Shown piece after piece: positions 1 to 7,911 of a stretch of 33,393 nt of DNA; positions within the stretch are counted from its first letter, which is position 1; each line of letters begins with the position of its first letter. The position numbers and the translations under genes were made by a program. Below the pieces are notes generated by a model. That model was given only the letters and a program-made list of their open reading frames with translations, made no database searches and was not told where the DNA came from. The stretch lies in assembly GCA_017455585.1 (NCBI GenBank), contig JAFSZU010000107.1, forward strand, positions 1 to 33,393, written 5' to 3'. This DNA is from Bacteroidaceae bacterium. GTDB taxonomy: Bacteria > Bacteroidota > Bacteroidia > Bacteroidales > Bacteroidaceae.

Positions 1-13
1 GATATTCGCTCGT

Positions 14-514
14 CTATCCTCCAAACCAACGTGTCTGCGGTACGTCGTCGCGCTCAAAGTGGTATTGGCTTCTCGCCCTGCTTTTGCTGACAGGGAGCCA
101 TCCCATGCCGTGACTACCGACAATGAGCGAATAACGGCGGGCGGGGGCAATGGCCCTCACTTTGTTGAGCATCGTCGTGACAATTTGCGCCAAAGTGAAG
201 TCGGGATGGTCGTAGCCGCCGAGCGTGTCGCGGACGCATCGCCCTTCTTTCTGCCGGAGTTCTATCACGTTGGCCCTGCTTGTGGTCGAGGATATGCAGA
301 TGATGACGCGCTCATTCTTCAGCAGTCCGCCAGCGATGGCCGTCTCGAAGTCGGCGATATTCTGCTCAAAATACGGCGTCATGTTCGTCGACCACGGCAT
401 GAAGAAGATGACGGTCTGCTCCGTCTGCTGTTCCCAAATGGGTTCTTCTTCGTCGCTGCATGAGACAAAGACGACGAGGGCGAGCAGTGCGGTGATGATG
501 GTTTTCTTGTTCAT
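14..514 (-). pseudogene. clostripain-family (C11-like) lipoprotein, truncated before catalytic Cys
   Basis: 166 codons ending in TAG at 14-16. The N-terminus MNKKTIITALLAL... followed by VSC-SDEEEP is a lipoprotein signal with Cys19 as the lipidation site, so the product would be membrane-anchored on the periplasmic or surface side. The body (VIFFMPWSTNM, then YSLIVGSHGMGW with His135) matches the N-terminal half of clostripain-like C11 cysteine peptidases of Bacteroidales, in which this His is one half of the catalytic dyad. Family members are normally about 350-400 residues and carry the catalytic Cys some 40 residues after the His. Here the frame stops about 30 residues after it (TRWFGG-stop), so the Cys is missing. 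The gene starts 14 bp after the upstream TlpA-like gene and is probably co-transcribed with it. Only 13 bases remain before the window edge, so a frameshift, a nonsense mutation or a sequencing error cannot be told apart. Confidence 0.6.
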
Positions 515-528
515 TGTTTCGTTTTGCT

Positions 529-2595
529 TTATTTCATTTGCTCCAACAGTCTCTTCAGCTCGAAGTCGAAGTTGTGGAAACCGTCGATGCTGAGGTCATC
601 GCGGACGCGGCGGCAGTCGGGCGTGATCGTCTCGTAGTGTGGGATGCCATTGAACTGGAACAGCTCCTGAAGGCGGCGGAAGTCGGCATTGGTGATGCAG
701 ACGGTCTCTTCGTCTGCCAGCCATTCATCGACATACTTGTGGTAGGCCTCGCTACCTTCTGCTGTGTTCTCTCCGGCGATGAAGACGAGTTTCACGTCAT
801 CGCGCTTGGCAATCTCTGCGCGGAGGTCCTTGCTCTGCTGAATCGCTCCACGACAGGGTCCGCACCCCATTCCCCAGAAGTCGATGATGAGGATGCGGCC
901 GGAGAATTTGGCAGACAGGGAACGGATGAGGTCGGCAGAAGGATTGTCGGCGGGCAGCGGTGAGGAGAGTTCGGTCTGCGCCATCTTGGCGGCGTAGTAT
1001 TGCTCTGCCTTCTGACGGATATAGGGATTTGTAAATGTGGCGAGATAAAGAGGAATCACGTTACTGGGTGTCTGAAGGCTGGCCACCCCCTTCTCACGTT
1101 CTTCCACGGTCATCGTTGTATCGGCGAGGATGCCGGGGATGGCTTCCTCATTCATGCGCCAGAAATTAAAACCATTCAGCATGTCTTTGTAGGCACAGAG
1201 CTGAGACAACAGATTGTCGTGGTCGCACCCCATCATCTCACGCCTTACAGCATAGCCGACGGTGAGCTCCTTCCCTTTATTCTCGACGTTGTCTTCATAC
1301 TCGCCATCCTCGTTGATCAATGCTCTGAACTGTTTTTGTCTGACGGGTTGAGCGAACTGGATACGGTTGAGCGTAAAGCGATACATATCACACGCCACCA
1401 TCAGTGGATTGTCGAAGTCGATGCGTTGCAACTGTCTGTAGTTCTTTGCGTCGCACAGCGCTTCCCATTCCGCGCTGTCTGTAATCTGTTGCTCGTAGCC
1501 GTCTTTCACCGGGACATATTTCCGAACCTCATCTTCGTGGTACATCGCATAGTCCATGTAGGCACAGGCAAACGACGCCTGGGCTTCTGCCAGAGCCAGT
1601 TGCATCTCCATGGGTGTGAAGTGGTCGCGGCTGCCCATAGCATGGATGCGGTACAGCATATTCTGCCATACTTCATCGGCCTTCTGGTTAGCTTCTGCAA
1701 ACTTCCCCTTGAAGCGACCCAAGGCATTCATGATGTTCATCGACTGAAGATCTGATTTCAGCCACCGCTCCACCTCCTTGCTACTGCCGCTGTTGTAGTA
1801 ATATTGGTGACGGCCATGCTCATTCTTCCGGATGGTGATGTCTATGGTCTCACCAGGACGGGCAAAGAAAGGTATTGACCAGAAATCCACCTTTGAGTTC
1901 GATGTGTAGAACGAGTCATGGATGGGATAGCTGGCAAGGAACTTCTTCTCAAACGTGCCGTCGGGAGCGATGTCAAGCACCAATGCGCCGCCGTCTTTCT
2001 CAAAGATGTCTTCGTAATAACATTCCATCGACGTGAAGCCGAACAGCTCAGCACCGTAGCCTTCAATGCGACCGCTGATGGTGATGCTGTCGGTCTTGAA
2101 CCAATCGGCAGGCACCGTATAGGGATTGGCTTTCAAGAGTTCCTGCAAGGTTGGAGCCTTCAGCTTCGTATTCTTGTCGTGGATTCCCAAGAGCATAAAA
2201 GAGCCTCTGGCATCTCCCTCAATGAAATGGAATACCTGCGTGCGCTTCGGCAGTGGCTCGAAGTGCATGGTGAAGTCGGTCATCCCGCTTGCGGGCGATG
2301 TCACCCAACTATCGAGCTTCAGCCCCTCCGCCGAGCGCAAAGGATAGCGGTTGCCACCCTCGTCGATGAGATAGCTGCTGCTGATGAAGCGGAAGCTCTG
2401 ACCAGCCTGATACTCCATCGTGAATCGCACGGTGGTAGCCGTATCAGTCATTACTACTTCGCGGGCTTTCAGCTCGCCTGAATGCACATTCACACAGGCC
2501 ATCGCCTCTGGATCTTTGATGGTCTTGAAGGTCTTTGCCTGCCCTGCCATCCAGACGAGGGCAAGCAGTGCGGTGATGATGGTTTGCTTGTTCAT
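529..2595 (-). CDS. TlpA-like thiol-disulfide oxidoreductase with signal peptide
   Basis: 688 residues. The C-terminal ~120 residues form a thioredoxin-like TlpA/ResA domain with the redox motif WGMGCGPCRG (around residue 570) and a later cis-Pro-type segment FNGIPHYET. The long N-terminal part is the usual divergent region of Bacteroidales TlpA proteins and has no motif I can assign. The start is taken at MNKQTIITALLALVWMAGQA, a clean signal peptide. An in-frame ATG at 2640 would add 15 residues (MATASARSYKKQTTT) before the signal peptide and is less likely. The product is expected in the periplasm, reducing or isomerising disulfides in exported proteins; the partner is unknown. It lies 46 bp downstream of the ATPase gene and 14 bp upstream of the truncated C11 gene. 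Confidence 0.85.
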   Translation of the reverse strand: MNKQTIITALLALVWMAGQAKTFKTIKDPEAMACVNVHSGELKAREVVMTDTATTVRFTMEYQAGQSFRFISSSYLIDEGGNRYPLRSAEGLKLDSWVTSPASGMTDFTMHFEPLPKRTQVFHFIEGDARGSFMLLGIHDKNTKLKAPTLQELLKANPYTVPADWFKTDSITISGRIEGYGAELFGFTSMECYYEDIFEKDGGALVLDIAPDGTFEKKFLASYPIHDSFYTSNSKVDFWSIPFFARPGETIDITIRKNEHGRHQYYYNSGSSKEVERWLKSDLQSMNIMNALGRFKGKFAEANQKADEVWQNMLYRIHAMGSRDHFTPMEMQLALAEAQASFACAYMDYAMYHEDEVRKYVPVKDGYEQQITDSAEWEALCDAKNYRQLQRIDFDNPLMVACDMYRFTLNRIQFAQPVRQKQFRALINEDGEYEDNVENKGKELTVGYAVRREMMGCDHDNLLSQLCAYKDMLNGFNFWRMNEEAIPGILADTTMTVEEREKGVASLQTPSNVIPLYLATFTNPYIRQKAEQYYAAKMAQTELSSPLPADNPSADLIRSLSAKFSGRILIIDFWGMGCGPCRGAIQQSKDLRAEIAKRDDVKLVFIAGENTAEGSEAYHKYVDEWLADEETVCITNADFRRLQELFQFNGIPHYETITPDCRRVRDDLSIDGFHNFDFELKRLLEQMK

Positions 2596-2641
2596 TGTTG
2601 TTGTTTGTTTTTTATAAGAACGCGCAGATGCGGTTGCCAAT

Positions 2642-3844
2642 CTATAGATCGTTCTTCAAGAATTCTTTCAAAGGGATGTGAATGATGCCCTCATACTTAC
2701 TGGAATCCATGAAGGGGGTCATTGAAACCACGTATTTTGGATAGTTGTCGTTGATCTTTTGCAGATTGCCGAACTCCCGTTGGAAGGTGGACTCCTCGCT
2801 GATGAGATAGGATGCCTGCACGTAGATCGTGTTGTTGCCTTTCGTTGCCACAAAATCAATCTCTGTTGCATATATCTGTCCTACGGTGACTTTGTAACCA
2901 AGCCGTACAAGATGTTGATACACTAAGTTCTCCACAATCTTCTCTATGTCGTTGGCACGTCGTCCTCCAACGACGAAATTGCGCAGACCAACATCACCAA
3001 AGTAATATTTGTCATTGCTCTCCAGGAGTTTCTTTCCGTGCAGGTTATAGCGAGTGACATTATGCACCAGGAAAGCCTCAACGGTAGCTTTCAGGTATTT
3101 CAGAACGAGGTTTTTGGATACCTCGTTCTTGTTGGAGGTCATGAAGTTCTGGATATTTGTGGCCGACAGCGGCTTGCCGATATTGTCGCCTACATATTTG
3201 ATCAGGTTTTCCAAGAAAGTAACGTTCCGCACCTTCTTGCGGCGAACGATGTCCTTCACGAGAATGGTATTATAGACGCCCTGAAGATACTGTCTGATCA
3301 CCTCTGGGTCATCCAATCCCATCGGGCGAAGGCCAGGCAGTCCTCCGTAGTTGATATACTTCTGTAGGGCGTCATCGTTGTCTTCCAGATTGTGGAAAAT
3401 CAGAAATTCCCCGTAACTGAGTCCCTGTACGAAGATTTCCACATATCTGCCGGAGAGCAGCGTTGCCAAGTCACTCGAGAGCGTGTCAGAATTGCTGCCA
3501 GTAATAATGATGTCAATATCAGGACTATCGTAGTAATTCCTGAGTCCCCGTTCGAACTCCTCTATTTCCTGCACCTCGTCAATCAGAATATAAGTATGCT
3601 TTCCTGATTCCCTGTGTGCATCCACGTATGTTACCAGGTCTTTGTAGTTCTGTATGAAGTCAAAGGCCGTCTTTTCCTTGTCTATATATATGACACAGGA
3701 ATCATCCAACTGCTTCCTTTGGACAATCTCCTTCATGACATAACTCTTGCCGACACGCCGCTGACCCGTCAGGACAATCAGAATACCTTTCCCAAGCAGC
3801 TTTTCTATTTTCGAATAATAATGAGGTCTTGCTATCAGTTCCAT
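2642..3844 (-). CDS. AAA family ATPase with C-terminal DUF4143 domain
   Basis: 400 residues, cytoplasmic, no signal peptide. Walker A is GQRRVGKS (residues 27-34), Walker B is YILIDEVQ (about 85-92), and IIITGSNS is a sensor-1-like strand. The C-terminal third carries ATEIDFVATKGN followed by IYVQASYL, the PD-(D/E)XK-like core typical of DUF4143. This AAA_14/DUF4143 architecture is very common and multicopy in Bacteroidales. The biological role is not established; a nuclease-like or DNA-associated function is inferred from the fold. The length is normal for the family and the gene looks intact. A TATCTTTG -7 box lies about 110 bp upstream, and a strong hairpin sits in the predicted 5' UTR. 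Confidence 0.9.
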   Translation of the reverse strand: MELIARPHYYSKIEKLLGKGILIVLTGQRRVGKSYVMKEIVQRKQLDDSCVIYIDKEKTAFDFIQNYKDLVTYVDAHRESGKHTYILIDEVQEIEEFERGLRNYYDSPDIDIIITGSNSDTLSSDLATLLSGRYVEIFVQGLSYGEFLIFHNLEDNDDALQKYINYGGLPGLRPMGLDDPEVIRQYLQGVYNTILVKDIVRRKKVRNVTFLENLIKYVGDNIGKPLSATNIQNFMTSNKNEVSKNLVLKYLKATVEAFLVHNVTRYNLHGKKLLESNDKYYFGDVGLRNFVVGGRRANDIEKIVENLVYQHLVRLGYKVTVGQIYATEIDFVATKGNNTIYVQASYLISEESTFQREFGNLQKINDNYPKYVVSMTPFMDSSKYEGIIHIPLKEFLKNDL

Positions 3845-3883
3845 AATTTTTACTTGAATTTCATTCGACCTTTTCTCGCCATG

Positions 3884-3910
3884 GCAGAGTCGAAGCGAGC
3901 TTCACTCTGC
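3884..3910. other. hairpin in 5' UTR of the ATPase gene
   Basis: GCAGAGT (3884-3890) pairs with ACTCTGC (3904-3910), and inside it GAAGC (3892-3896) pairs with GCTTC (3899-3903), leaving a 2-nt loop and one bulged C. The structure would lie in the leader transcribed from the -7 box at 3955-3962. It contains GTCGAAGCGA, a 10-mer that recurs at 6192-6201. It could affect translation or mRNA stability, or be a small palindromic repeat. Confidence 0.55.
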
Positions 3911-3954
3911 TCATTTGGCTTAACGAAAACGTTCATTGCATTCGTAAACTCTTG

Positions 3955-3962
3955 CAAAGATA
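3955..3962 (-). promoter_or_regulatory. Bacteroidota -7 box (TATCTTTG) upstream of the ATPase gene
   Basis: The minus strand reads TATCTTTG, a perfect match to the Bacteroidota TAnnTTTG element. The nearest upstream TTTG (plus-strand CAAA at 3987-3990) is 24 bp away, longer than the usual 19-21, so the -33 element is doubtful. The predicted leader is roughly 100 nt. Confidence 0.5.
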
Positions 3963-4044
3963 GTTGTTTTTGTTGATTATACTAAACAAAATCAAAAAGA
4001 AAATTTATTTTGTTCATTATAATTAACGCTTTTGACCATTATTC

Positions 4045-4140
4045 CTACAGAAAAGAACCTTCTATCTTCCAGTTGAAGGTCTTTGCCTTTCCCGCCATTG
4101 CGACGAGGAGCAGTGCGGTGAGAATGGTTTTCTTATTCAT
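4045..4140 (-). pseudogene. orphan signal-peptide remnant of a TlpA-like gene
   Basis: A 31-codon open frame begins MNKKTILTALLLVAMAGKAKTF and stops soon afterwards at a TAG (4045-4047). The nucleotide sequence is almost the same as the signal-peptide coding parts of the genes starting at 514, 2595 and 6226. The first residues after the signal (KTFNWKIEG) resemble the start of the mature region in DUF4369/TlpA-type proteins. I read this as the 5' stump of a lost paralogue. A translated short peptide cannot be excluded. Confidence 0.6.
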
Positions 4141-4174
4141 TGATGTATCCCATTTTGAAAGAAACTTCTGTAGT

Positions 4175-4192
4175 AAGTCATGGGTATGACTT
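4175..4192. other. perfect hairpin just after the TlpA-like gene
   Basis: AAGTCAT-gggt-ATGACTT is a 7-bp perfect stem with a 4-nt loop. It lies 15 bp beyond the stop of the minus-strand TlpA-like gene. There is no T-run on either side, so it is at best a weak terminator or mRNA 3' stabiliser. Confidence 0.35.
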
Positions 4193-4207
4193 CTGGTGTG
4201 TTACCTG

Positions 4208-6226
4208 TCAGCGAGGCAGCAGTTGCTCAATGGCTGCGACAACGCTGCTAAGGTTGGAGGGCCAGGGAGCAGCACCTGGCACAAGCTGTCCCGTGGTATC
4301 TACCAGCCGGTAGGTGGGAAAGCCGCTGACTTCCAGATAACGCTCGATGGCGCTCTCCTGTTCACGGGGCAGATTGTAGTGGACGGCATTGTCGGTGTCG
4401 AGGTGCTTCTGGGCGATGAAGGTGCGCCACGCATCTTCGGGGCTGTTGTTGCAGAAATAGAGATAGACGACGGGCTTGCCATCCAGGGCTTCCTTCAGGG
4501 CGGGCACATTCTCCATCTGACCACGACAAGGACCACACCATGTTCCCCATACATCCACATAGATGACATATCCCTTGAATGGGGCCGTGATGCGCTCGAA
4601 GAGTGCCTGACCGTCGATGATTTCCTTCAGCTCCTCCTCGGAAACACGCAATGAGGCAGGTGTGCCCTCCTTGGGCGCGGCCACAGTCCGCTTCCGTTGG
4701 CTCTCTTCCAGGAAAACCCTGATGCGCTGATTGGCATTGTCGATGGCTTGGATAAGGCGGGGATGACGAACCTCCTGATGTGCTAATTCCAACACACGTG
4801 GCGAGGCAACATGACTTTTGCCATCGATATCTTTCATGAAAGCCTGTGTCTTGAGAATCTCACGAGTGGCCTCCTCTATATCGAGCGCATTGAGGACGCT
4901 GATGCTCAGTGGAACGTTTGTGTCGCTCTGCTCCCAGTCCCAATATTGGGTGATGAGTGGTTTCCCTAATATGGGGATGATGTCGGATCTGAAGGCATCG
5001 TTCAGGTCAACATCCCCGTTATAATTGGCACGCAACGTCTGGAACCCCTTTACTTTCTGCAGTTCCTCGTCGCTCAGTTGCACCTTGCCGTCTTGGTAAA
5101 GCTGCATCATAAAATCAGAGGGATCAGTCAGGCGTGTTTGTTTGATGTCTGTCAGTGCTGAGACGTAATATTGGATATTTGTCCCAAAACCATAGCGACA
5201 CATCAGCGGCAGTTCAGAGCGCGTCCATTGCAGCGGGTTCAGTTCCGCTTCTGTCTTCTGCAAGAGCTCGCTTTGATTCTCACCAGCCGATGGCCAGCAG
5301 CATTTCAGGAGCATCGGACGGGCAAACTGATTCTGTATGTCATCTTGATAATAGGTGCGGAAACGGCGGGAGAGGTTGGGACGTGCAGCGTACAAAGAAT
5401 CCATCCTCTCCTGGCACAGCGCCATATAATGCCGCTGTTGCACAATCGTGCTATCAATAGTCAGTTCGTCGGTCCTTACAAAATCAGGATGAAAGTCGCA
5501 GCCTAATAGTTCATTGTTAAAACGGGCATATCGGCCACCCATCAGGTAGGTGCGCTCGTTCATGTCATCGATGTAAAGCAACAGCGTGTCGCCGCCAACA
5601 ACCGCCAACAACTGCCAAAAAGAGTGCGCCAGCGGATGCTGGGAATCATTGAAGATGCCCATCACCGCAGAACCGTTTACCGGCATCCTGACCTCAAGGC
5701 GGCCTTGAGCATCAGCCTTTGCAAGTTCCTTTATTTGCTTGTCGTTGAACAGGTTGTTAACGAAGGACACATATTCTGTTTCGGTTCTGGTAGTGCGTAC
5801 ACAAACACGTAGGGTGACACTATCTTCTTCGGCATATATGCCGCTTGGCCATGCCGTCTCATCCTTGGATAGGTAATCTGGCAGAGACCTTGAGGTCAGC
5901 ACCGACGTCCGATGCTTCGCGCCGTCAATATAGACGTTAGTCACCGCTTGTCCTTTTCTCTTCAGACGCACGTCCATACGTCTCTCGCCACACGTCAGTA
6001 CGAGCTTATCCTTTCGAATATCCGCGTACTCCCAGTACTCGCAGTCATAGACAGCATAATCATCAAACAACCCTATAAGCCATTCGCCCGTTGCCTCGTC
6101 CCTCAAACAGAGGTCGAGGCTGGATTTTACTTGTCCCTGCCCTGCCATTGTGAAGATGGACAGCAGTGCGGTGATGATGTTTCTTCGAAGTGTCGAAGCG
6201 ACCAAAGGTCGAGCGTTCTTGTTCAT
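4208..6226 (-). CDS. TlpA-like thiol-disulfide oxidoreductase, long form
   Basis: 672 residues. The C-terminal thioredoxin-like domain has the redox motif WGTWCGPCRG (around residue 560) and VSGFPTYRLVD as the cis-Pro segment. The N-terminal ~500 residues are a divergent region without a recognisable catalytic motif. The signal sequence is odd. The shared leader MNK...NIITALLSIFTMAGQGQ is interrupted after three residues by about 12 extra residues (NARPLVASTLRR). These are encoded by a short repeat-like segment (6181-6216) that is absent from the sister genes. The extended, Arg-rich n-region may still export the protein. The role is presumably periplasmic disulfide chemistry. The gene probably follows the TlpA-like gene ending at 6313, with an 86-bp gap. 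Confidence 0.85.
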   Translation of the reverse strand: MNKNARPLVASTLRRNIITALLSIFTMAGQGQVKSSLDLCLRDEATGEWLIGLFDDYAVYDCEYWEYADIRKDKLVLTCGERRMDVRLKRKGQAVTNVYIDGAKHRTSVLTSRSLPDYLSKDETAWPSGIYAEEDSVTLRVCVRTTRTETEYVSFVNNLFNDKQIKELAKADAQGRLEVRMPVNGSAVMGIFNDSQHPLAHSFWQLLAVVGGDTLLLYIDDMNERTYLMGGRYARFNNELLGCDFHPDFVRTDELTIDSTIVQQRHYMALCQERMDSLYAARPNLSRRFRTYYQDDIQNQFARPMLLKCCWPSAGENQSELLQKTEAELNPLQWTRSELPLMCRYGFGTNIQYYVSALTDIKQTRLTDPSDFMMQLYQDGKVQLSDEELQKVKGFQTLRANYNGDVDLNDAFRSDIIPILGKPLITQYWDWEQSDTNVPLSISVLNALDIEEATREILKTQAFMKDIDGKSHVASPRVLELAHQEVRHPRLIQAIDNANQRIRVFLEESQRKRTVAAPKEGTPASLRVSEEELKEIIDGQALFERITAPFKGYVIYVDVWGTWCGPCRGQMENVPALKEALDGKPVVYLYFCNNSPEDAWRTFIAQKHLDTDNAVHYNLPREQESAIERYLEVSGFPTYRLVDTTGQLVPGAAPWPSNLSSVVAAIEQLLPR
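6181..6216. repeat. short palindrome-like repeat inserted in a signal-peptide coding region
   Basis: The segment starts TTCTTCGAAGTGTCGAAGCG and ends GGTCGAGCG. It interrupts the leader cassette that is otherwise conserved at 473-514, 2554-2595 and 4102-4140. It resembles 22482-22517 (TTCTTCAAGTGTGAAGCG ... GAGCG), which interrupts a different repeat. Its length keeps the reading frame of the TlpA-like gene open. Confidence 0.55.
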
Positions 6227-6312
6227 TAATGTTTATTCGTTAATGATGTTATACGTGCATATATAATATATAACGCGGTCATGCAGCGATTGCTACACAA
6301 TCAATTCGTCAT

Positions 6313-7365
6313 TTAAGGAAGATTAACGCCCTCGAATAAAGCTTTTAGCTTTGCTTCCACGGCTTCGGGGCTGATGGTGCGGCGCAGGAGGATGGTGCCG
6401 TCGGGGGCAAAGAGGATGAAGGCGGGGATGGCGGTGATGCCGTAAGTGGACATTGGCGTGGACTGGTAGATTTGAGGGAAGGGTATGCCGAGCCGCTGGA
6501 CAGCGCCCTCAGAGGCTTCAATCGGTTCCTTCATCGTGATGCCGATGACCTGCAGTCCTTGGTCGGCATAGCGGCGAGCGAGGTTTATCACCTGTGGCAT
6601 ACGAGCTACGCAGGGACCGCACCATGATGCCCAGAAGTCTGCAAGGACATACTGCCCGTGACCTACGAAATCACTAAGTCGCACGGGATTCCCATTGCGT
6701 CCTATTCCCGTCAGTTCACGATATGGCATTTCCTCATCGGTCTCAGCCGCCAGCGTCATGTTTTCCTGCAGGCGCTGTATGTCTAGGTCGTTGCGCTGCT
6801 GCTCGCTCAGAAGATTGATAAGCGCCAACGTCTCTGTCGGTGTGTAGCGCGTCTGTGTCATCTGAATGATGAAAGGCGCGAGGGCATCATCTGCATGGCG
6901 CAGGACGATGTCGCGGACAAGGCCGAGGATGTGTCGTGCATACTCCTCGTCTTTGGCAGGGTCATATCCGCCTGTGGGATTAGCGAGGTAATGTAGCAGG
7001 GGAGCAAGGTCATCGTTCATCGGCGTGCCTGCGGTGCGGAGGATGCAACTGTTCATGAGGTCAATGTCCAAGGAGATGGTGCCACTTTCCAGCACGAAAG
7101 CCATCATCCAACCCGTCCGTCCCTCGCGCCGGATAGCACAGAACGTAGGCTCTGCCAGAGCTCCTTCCGTGGGTAAGATCTGTCCGTCCTTCACGTCGAG
7201 AGTGGCCTCCACGCTCTGCGTCTTGAGGTTAATGACTTGAAGTGTGTCCGTTGCCTCTGCATTCATCACACTTCCTGTGATTTCCCATTTCACTTCCTGC
7301 GCCTGCGATGTAAACGCAACTGTCATTAGCAGCATCGCTGCCAGCATGTTCCTTGTCATTGCCAT
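6313..7365 (-). CDS. TlpA-like thioredoxin family protein with N-terminal DUF4369-like region
   Basis: 350 residues with a signal peptide (MAMTRNMLAAMLLMTVAFTSQAQ). Residues about 25-110 (VKWEITGSVMNAEATDTLQVINL) look like the DUF4369 beta domain that often precedes TlpA/AhpC-TSA domains in Bacteroidales. Residues about 220-345 form the redox domain, with FWASWCGPC placing Cys249 and Cys252, and GITAIPAFILFAPDG giving the cis-Pro. It probably acts in the periplasm as a thiol-disulfide reductase. It appears to be the first gene of the minus-strand run and has a good promoter (TTTG-N20-TACCTTTG) at 7449-7480. Start choice: a second ATG two codons in would give the same signal peptide. Confidence 0.88.
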   Translation of the reverse strand: MAMTRNMLAAMLLMTVAFTSQAQEVKWEITGSVMNAEATDTLQVINLKTQSVEATLDVKDGQILPTEGALAEPTFCAIRREGRTGWMMAFVLESGTISLDIDLMNSCILRTAGTPMNDDLAPLLHYLANPTGGYDPAKDEEYARHILGLVRDIVLRHADDALAPFIIQMTQTRYTPTETLALINLLSEQQRNDLDIQRLQENMTLAAETDEEMPYRELTGIGRNGNPVRLSDFVGHGQYVLADFWASWCGPCVARMPQVINLARRYADQGLQVIGITMKEPIEASEGAVQRLGIPFPQIYQSTPMSTYGITAIPAFILFAPDGTILLRRTISPEAVEAKLKALFEGVNLP

Positions 7366-7448
7366 AGTACTTTGTTTGGATAATACCTTTTATTATTACA
7401 CGCGAAATGCCGAATCGTTCATCTTGTACACTTTCAGCAATTCGGCGG

Positions 7449-7480
7449 CAAAGGTACTATAGCCCCATCAACCGCGCAAA
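7449..7480 (-). promoter_or_regulatory. Bacteroidota promoter TTTG-N20-TACCTTTG for the 6313-7365 gene
   Basis: On the minus strand the -33 TTTG (plus 7477-7480) and -7 TACCTTTG (plus 7449-7456) are separated by 20 bp, the optimal spacing for Bacteroidota sigma-ABfr promoters. The predicted leader is about 75 nt and contains GCCGAAT...ATTCGGC (7409-7415 / 7440-7446), a 7-bp inverted repeat. Confidence 0.75.
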
Positions 7481-7489
7481 AAAACTATC

Positions 7490-7514
7490 TGACATTTGTC
7501 TGACATTTGACAAA
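7490..7514. promoter_or_regulatory. possible operator: direct and inverted repeat upstream of the TlpA promoter
   Basis: TGACATTTG occurs twice at 11-bp spacing (7490-7498, 7501-7509), and TTTGTC-N8-GACAAA (7495-7500 / 7509-7514) forms an inverted repeat. The site sits just upstream of the -33 box of the minus-strand promoter and about 90 bp upstream of the plus-strand toxin-antitoxin -7 box. It could bind a dimeric regulator of either transcript. Confidence 0.3.
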
Positions 7515-7604
7515 CAATAGTCTATCACCACTCAAAATCACCTCTCTTCTACACTCTTTTCTCGTTTTTTCTCCTTTTCTTGATGCTAATTTGGAGAAAA
7601 GTTG

Positions 7605-7612
7605 TACTTTTG
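7605..7612 (+). promoter_or_regulatory. -7 box (TACTTTTG) of the toxin-antitoxin operon
   Basis: TACTTTTG matches TAnnTTTG and lies 20 bp before the antitoxin start codon. No clear TTTG -33 element lies at 19-21 bp; CTTG at 7579-7582 is the closest, at 22 bp. A purine-rich AAAAAGGAAAAG precedes the ATG and may serve as the ribosome binding site. Confidence 0.5.
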
Positions 7613-7632
7613 CGACAGAAAAAGGAAAAGTT

Positions 7633-7911
7633 ATGAGTACAATTGCATTAAATGGCCTCTTTGAGTATATCACGAACTCTCTTTCTGAAGAGGAGTTGAT
7701 ATGGTTGGTAACTGAACTAAATACTGTTACCTCCAAGTCTCTAAGGAAGTTGGAGCCATATTCCATGGAAGAGATTAATGCCCGTATAGATGAATCGGAG
7801 CGGCAGATAGCAGCAGGCGAGTGCAGCACAACGGAAGAAGTGTTTAGCAGGATTCGTAGTAAGTACGAGCAGAAAGCTGCAGGACAATTAGAAGAGGCTA
7901 TGGCTGTATGA
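7633..7911 (+). CDS. antitoxin of a type II toxin-antitoxin pair (hypothetical)
   Basis: 92 residues, beginning MSTIALNGLFEYITNSLSEE. It is predicted helical and charged, with a basic/acidic C-terminal half (SMEEINARIDESERQIAAGE). That half resembles small antitoxins whose C-terminus wraps the toxin. The start is placed at 7633, just after a purine-rich stretch and the -7 box; the open frame extends upstream but there it would overlap the promoter. Its last four bases overlap the toxin start (ATGA at 7908-7911), implying translational coupling. The assignment rests mainly on this arrangement with the toxin gene. No DNA-binding fold is evident, although such proteins often autoregulate their operon. 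Confidence 0.75.
   Translation: MSTIALNGLFEYITNSLSEEELIWLVTELNTVTSKSLRKLEPYSMEEINARIDESERQIAAGECSTTEEVFSRIRSKYEQKAAGQLEEAMAV

Noticed and set aside
2596..2640. Upstream in-frame extension of the first TlpA-like gene (15 residues)
   Set aside because: It would put hydrophilic residues before a signal peptide whose start matches three sister leaders; the internal ATG at 2595 is preferred.
4175..4192. Rho-independent terminator after the long TlpA-like gene
   Set aside because: The hairpin is perfect but lacks a T-run on either strand, so it is listed only as a hairpin.
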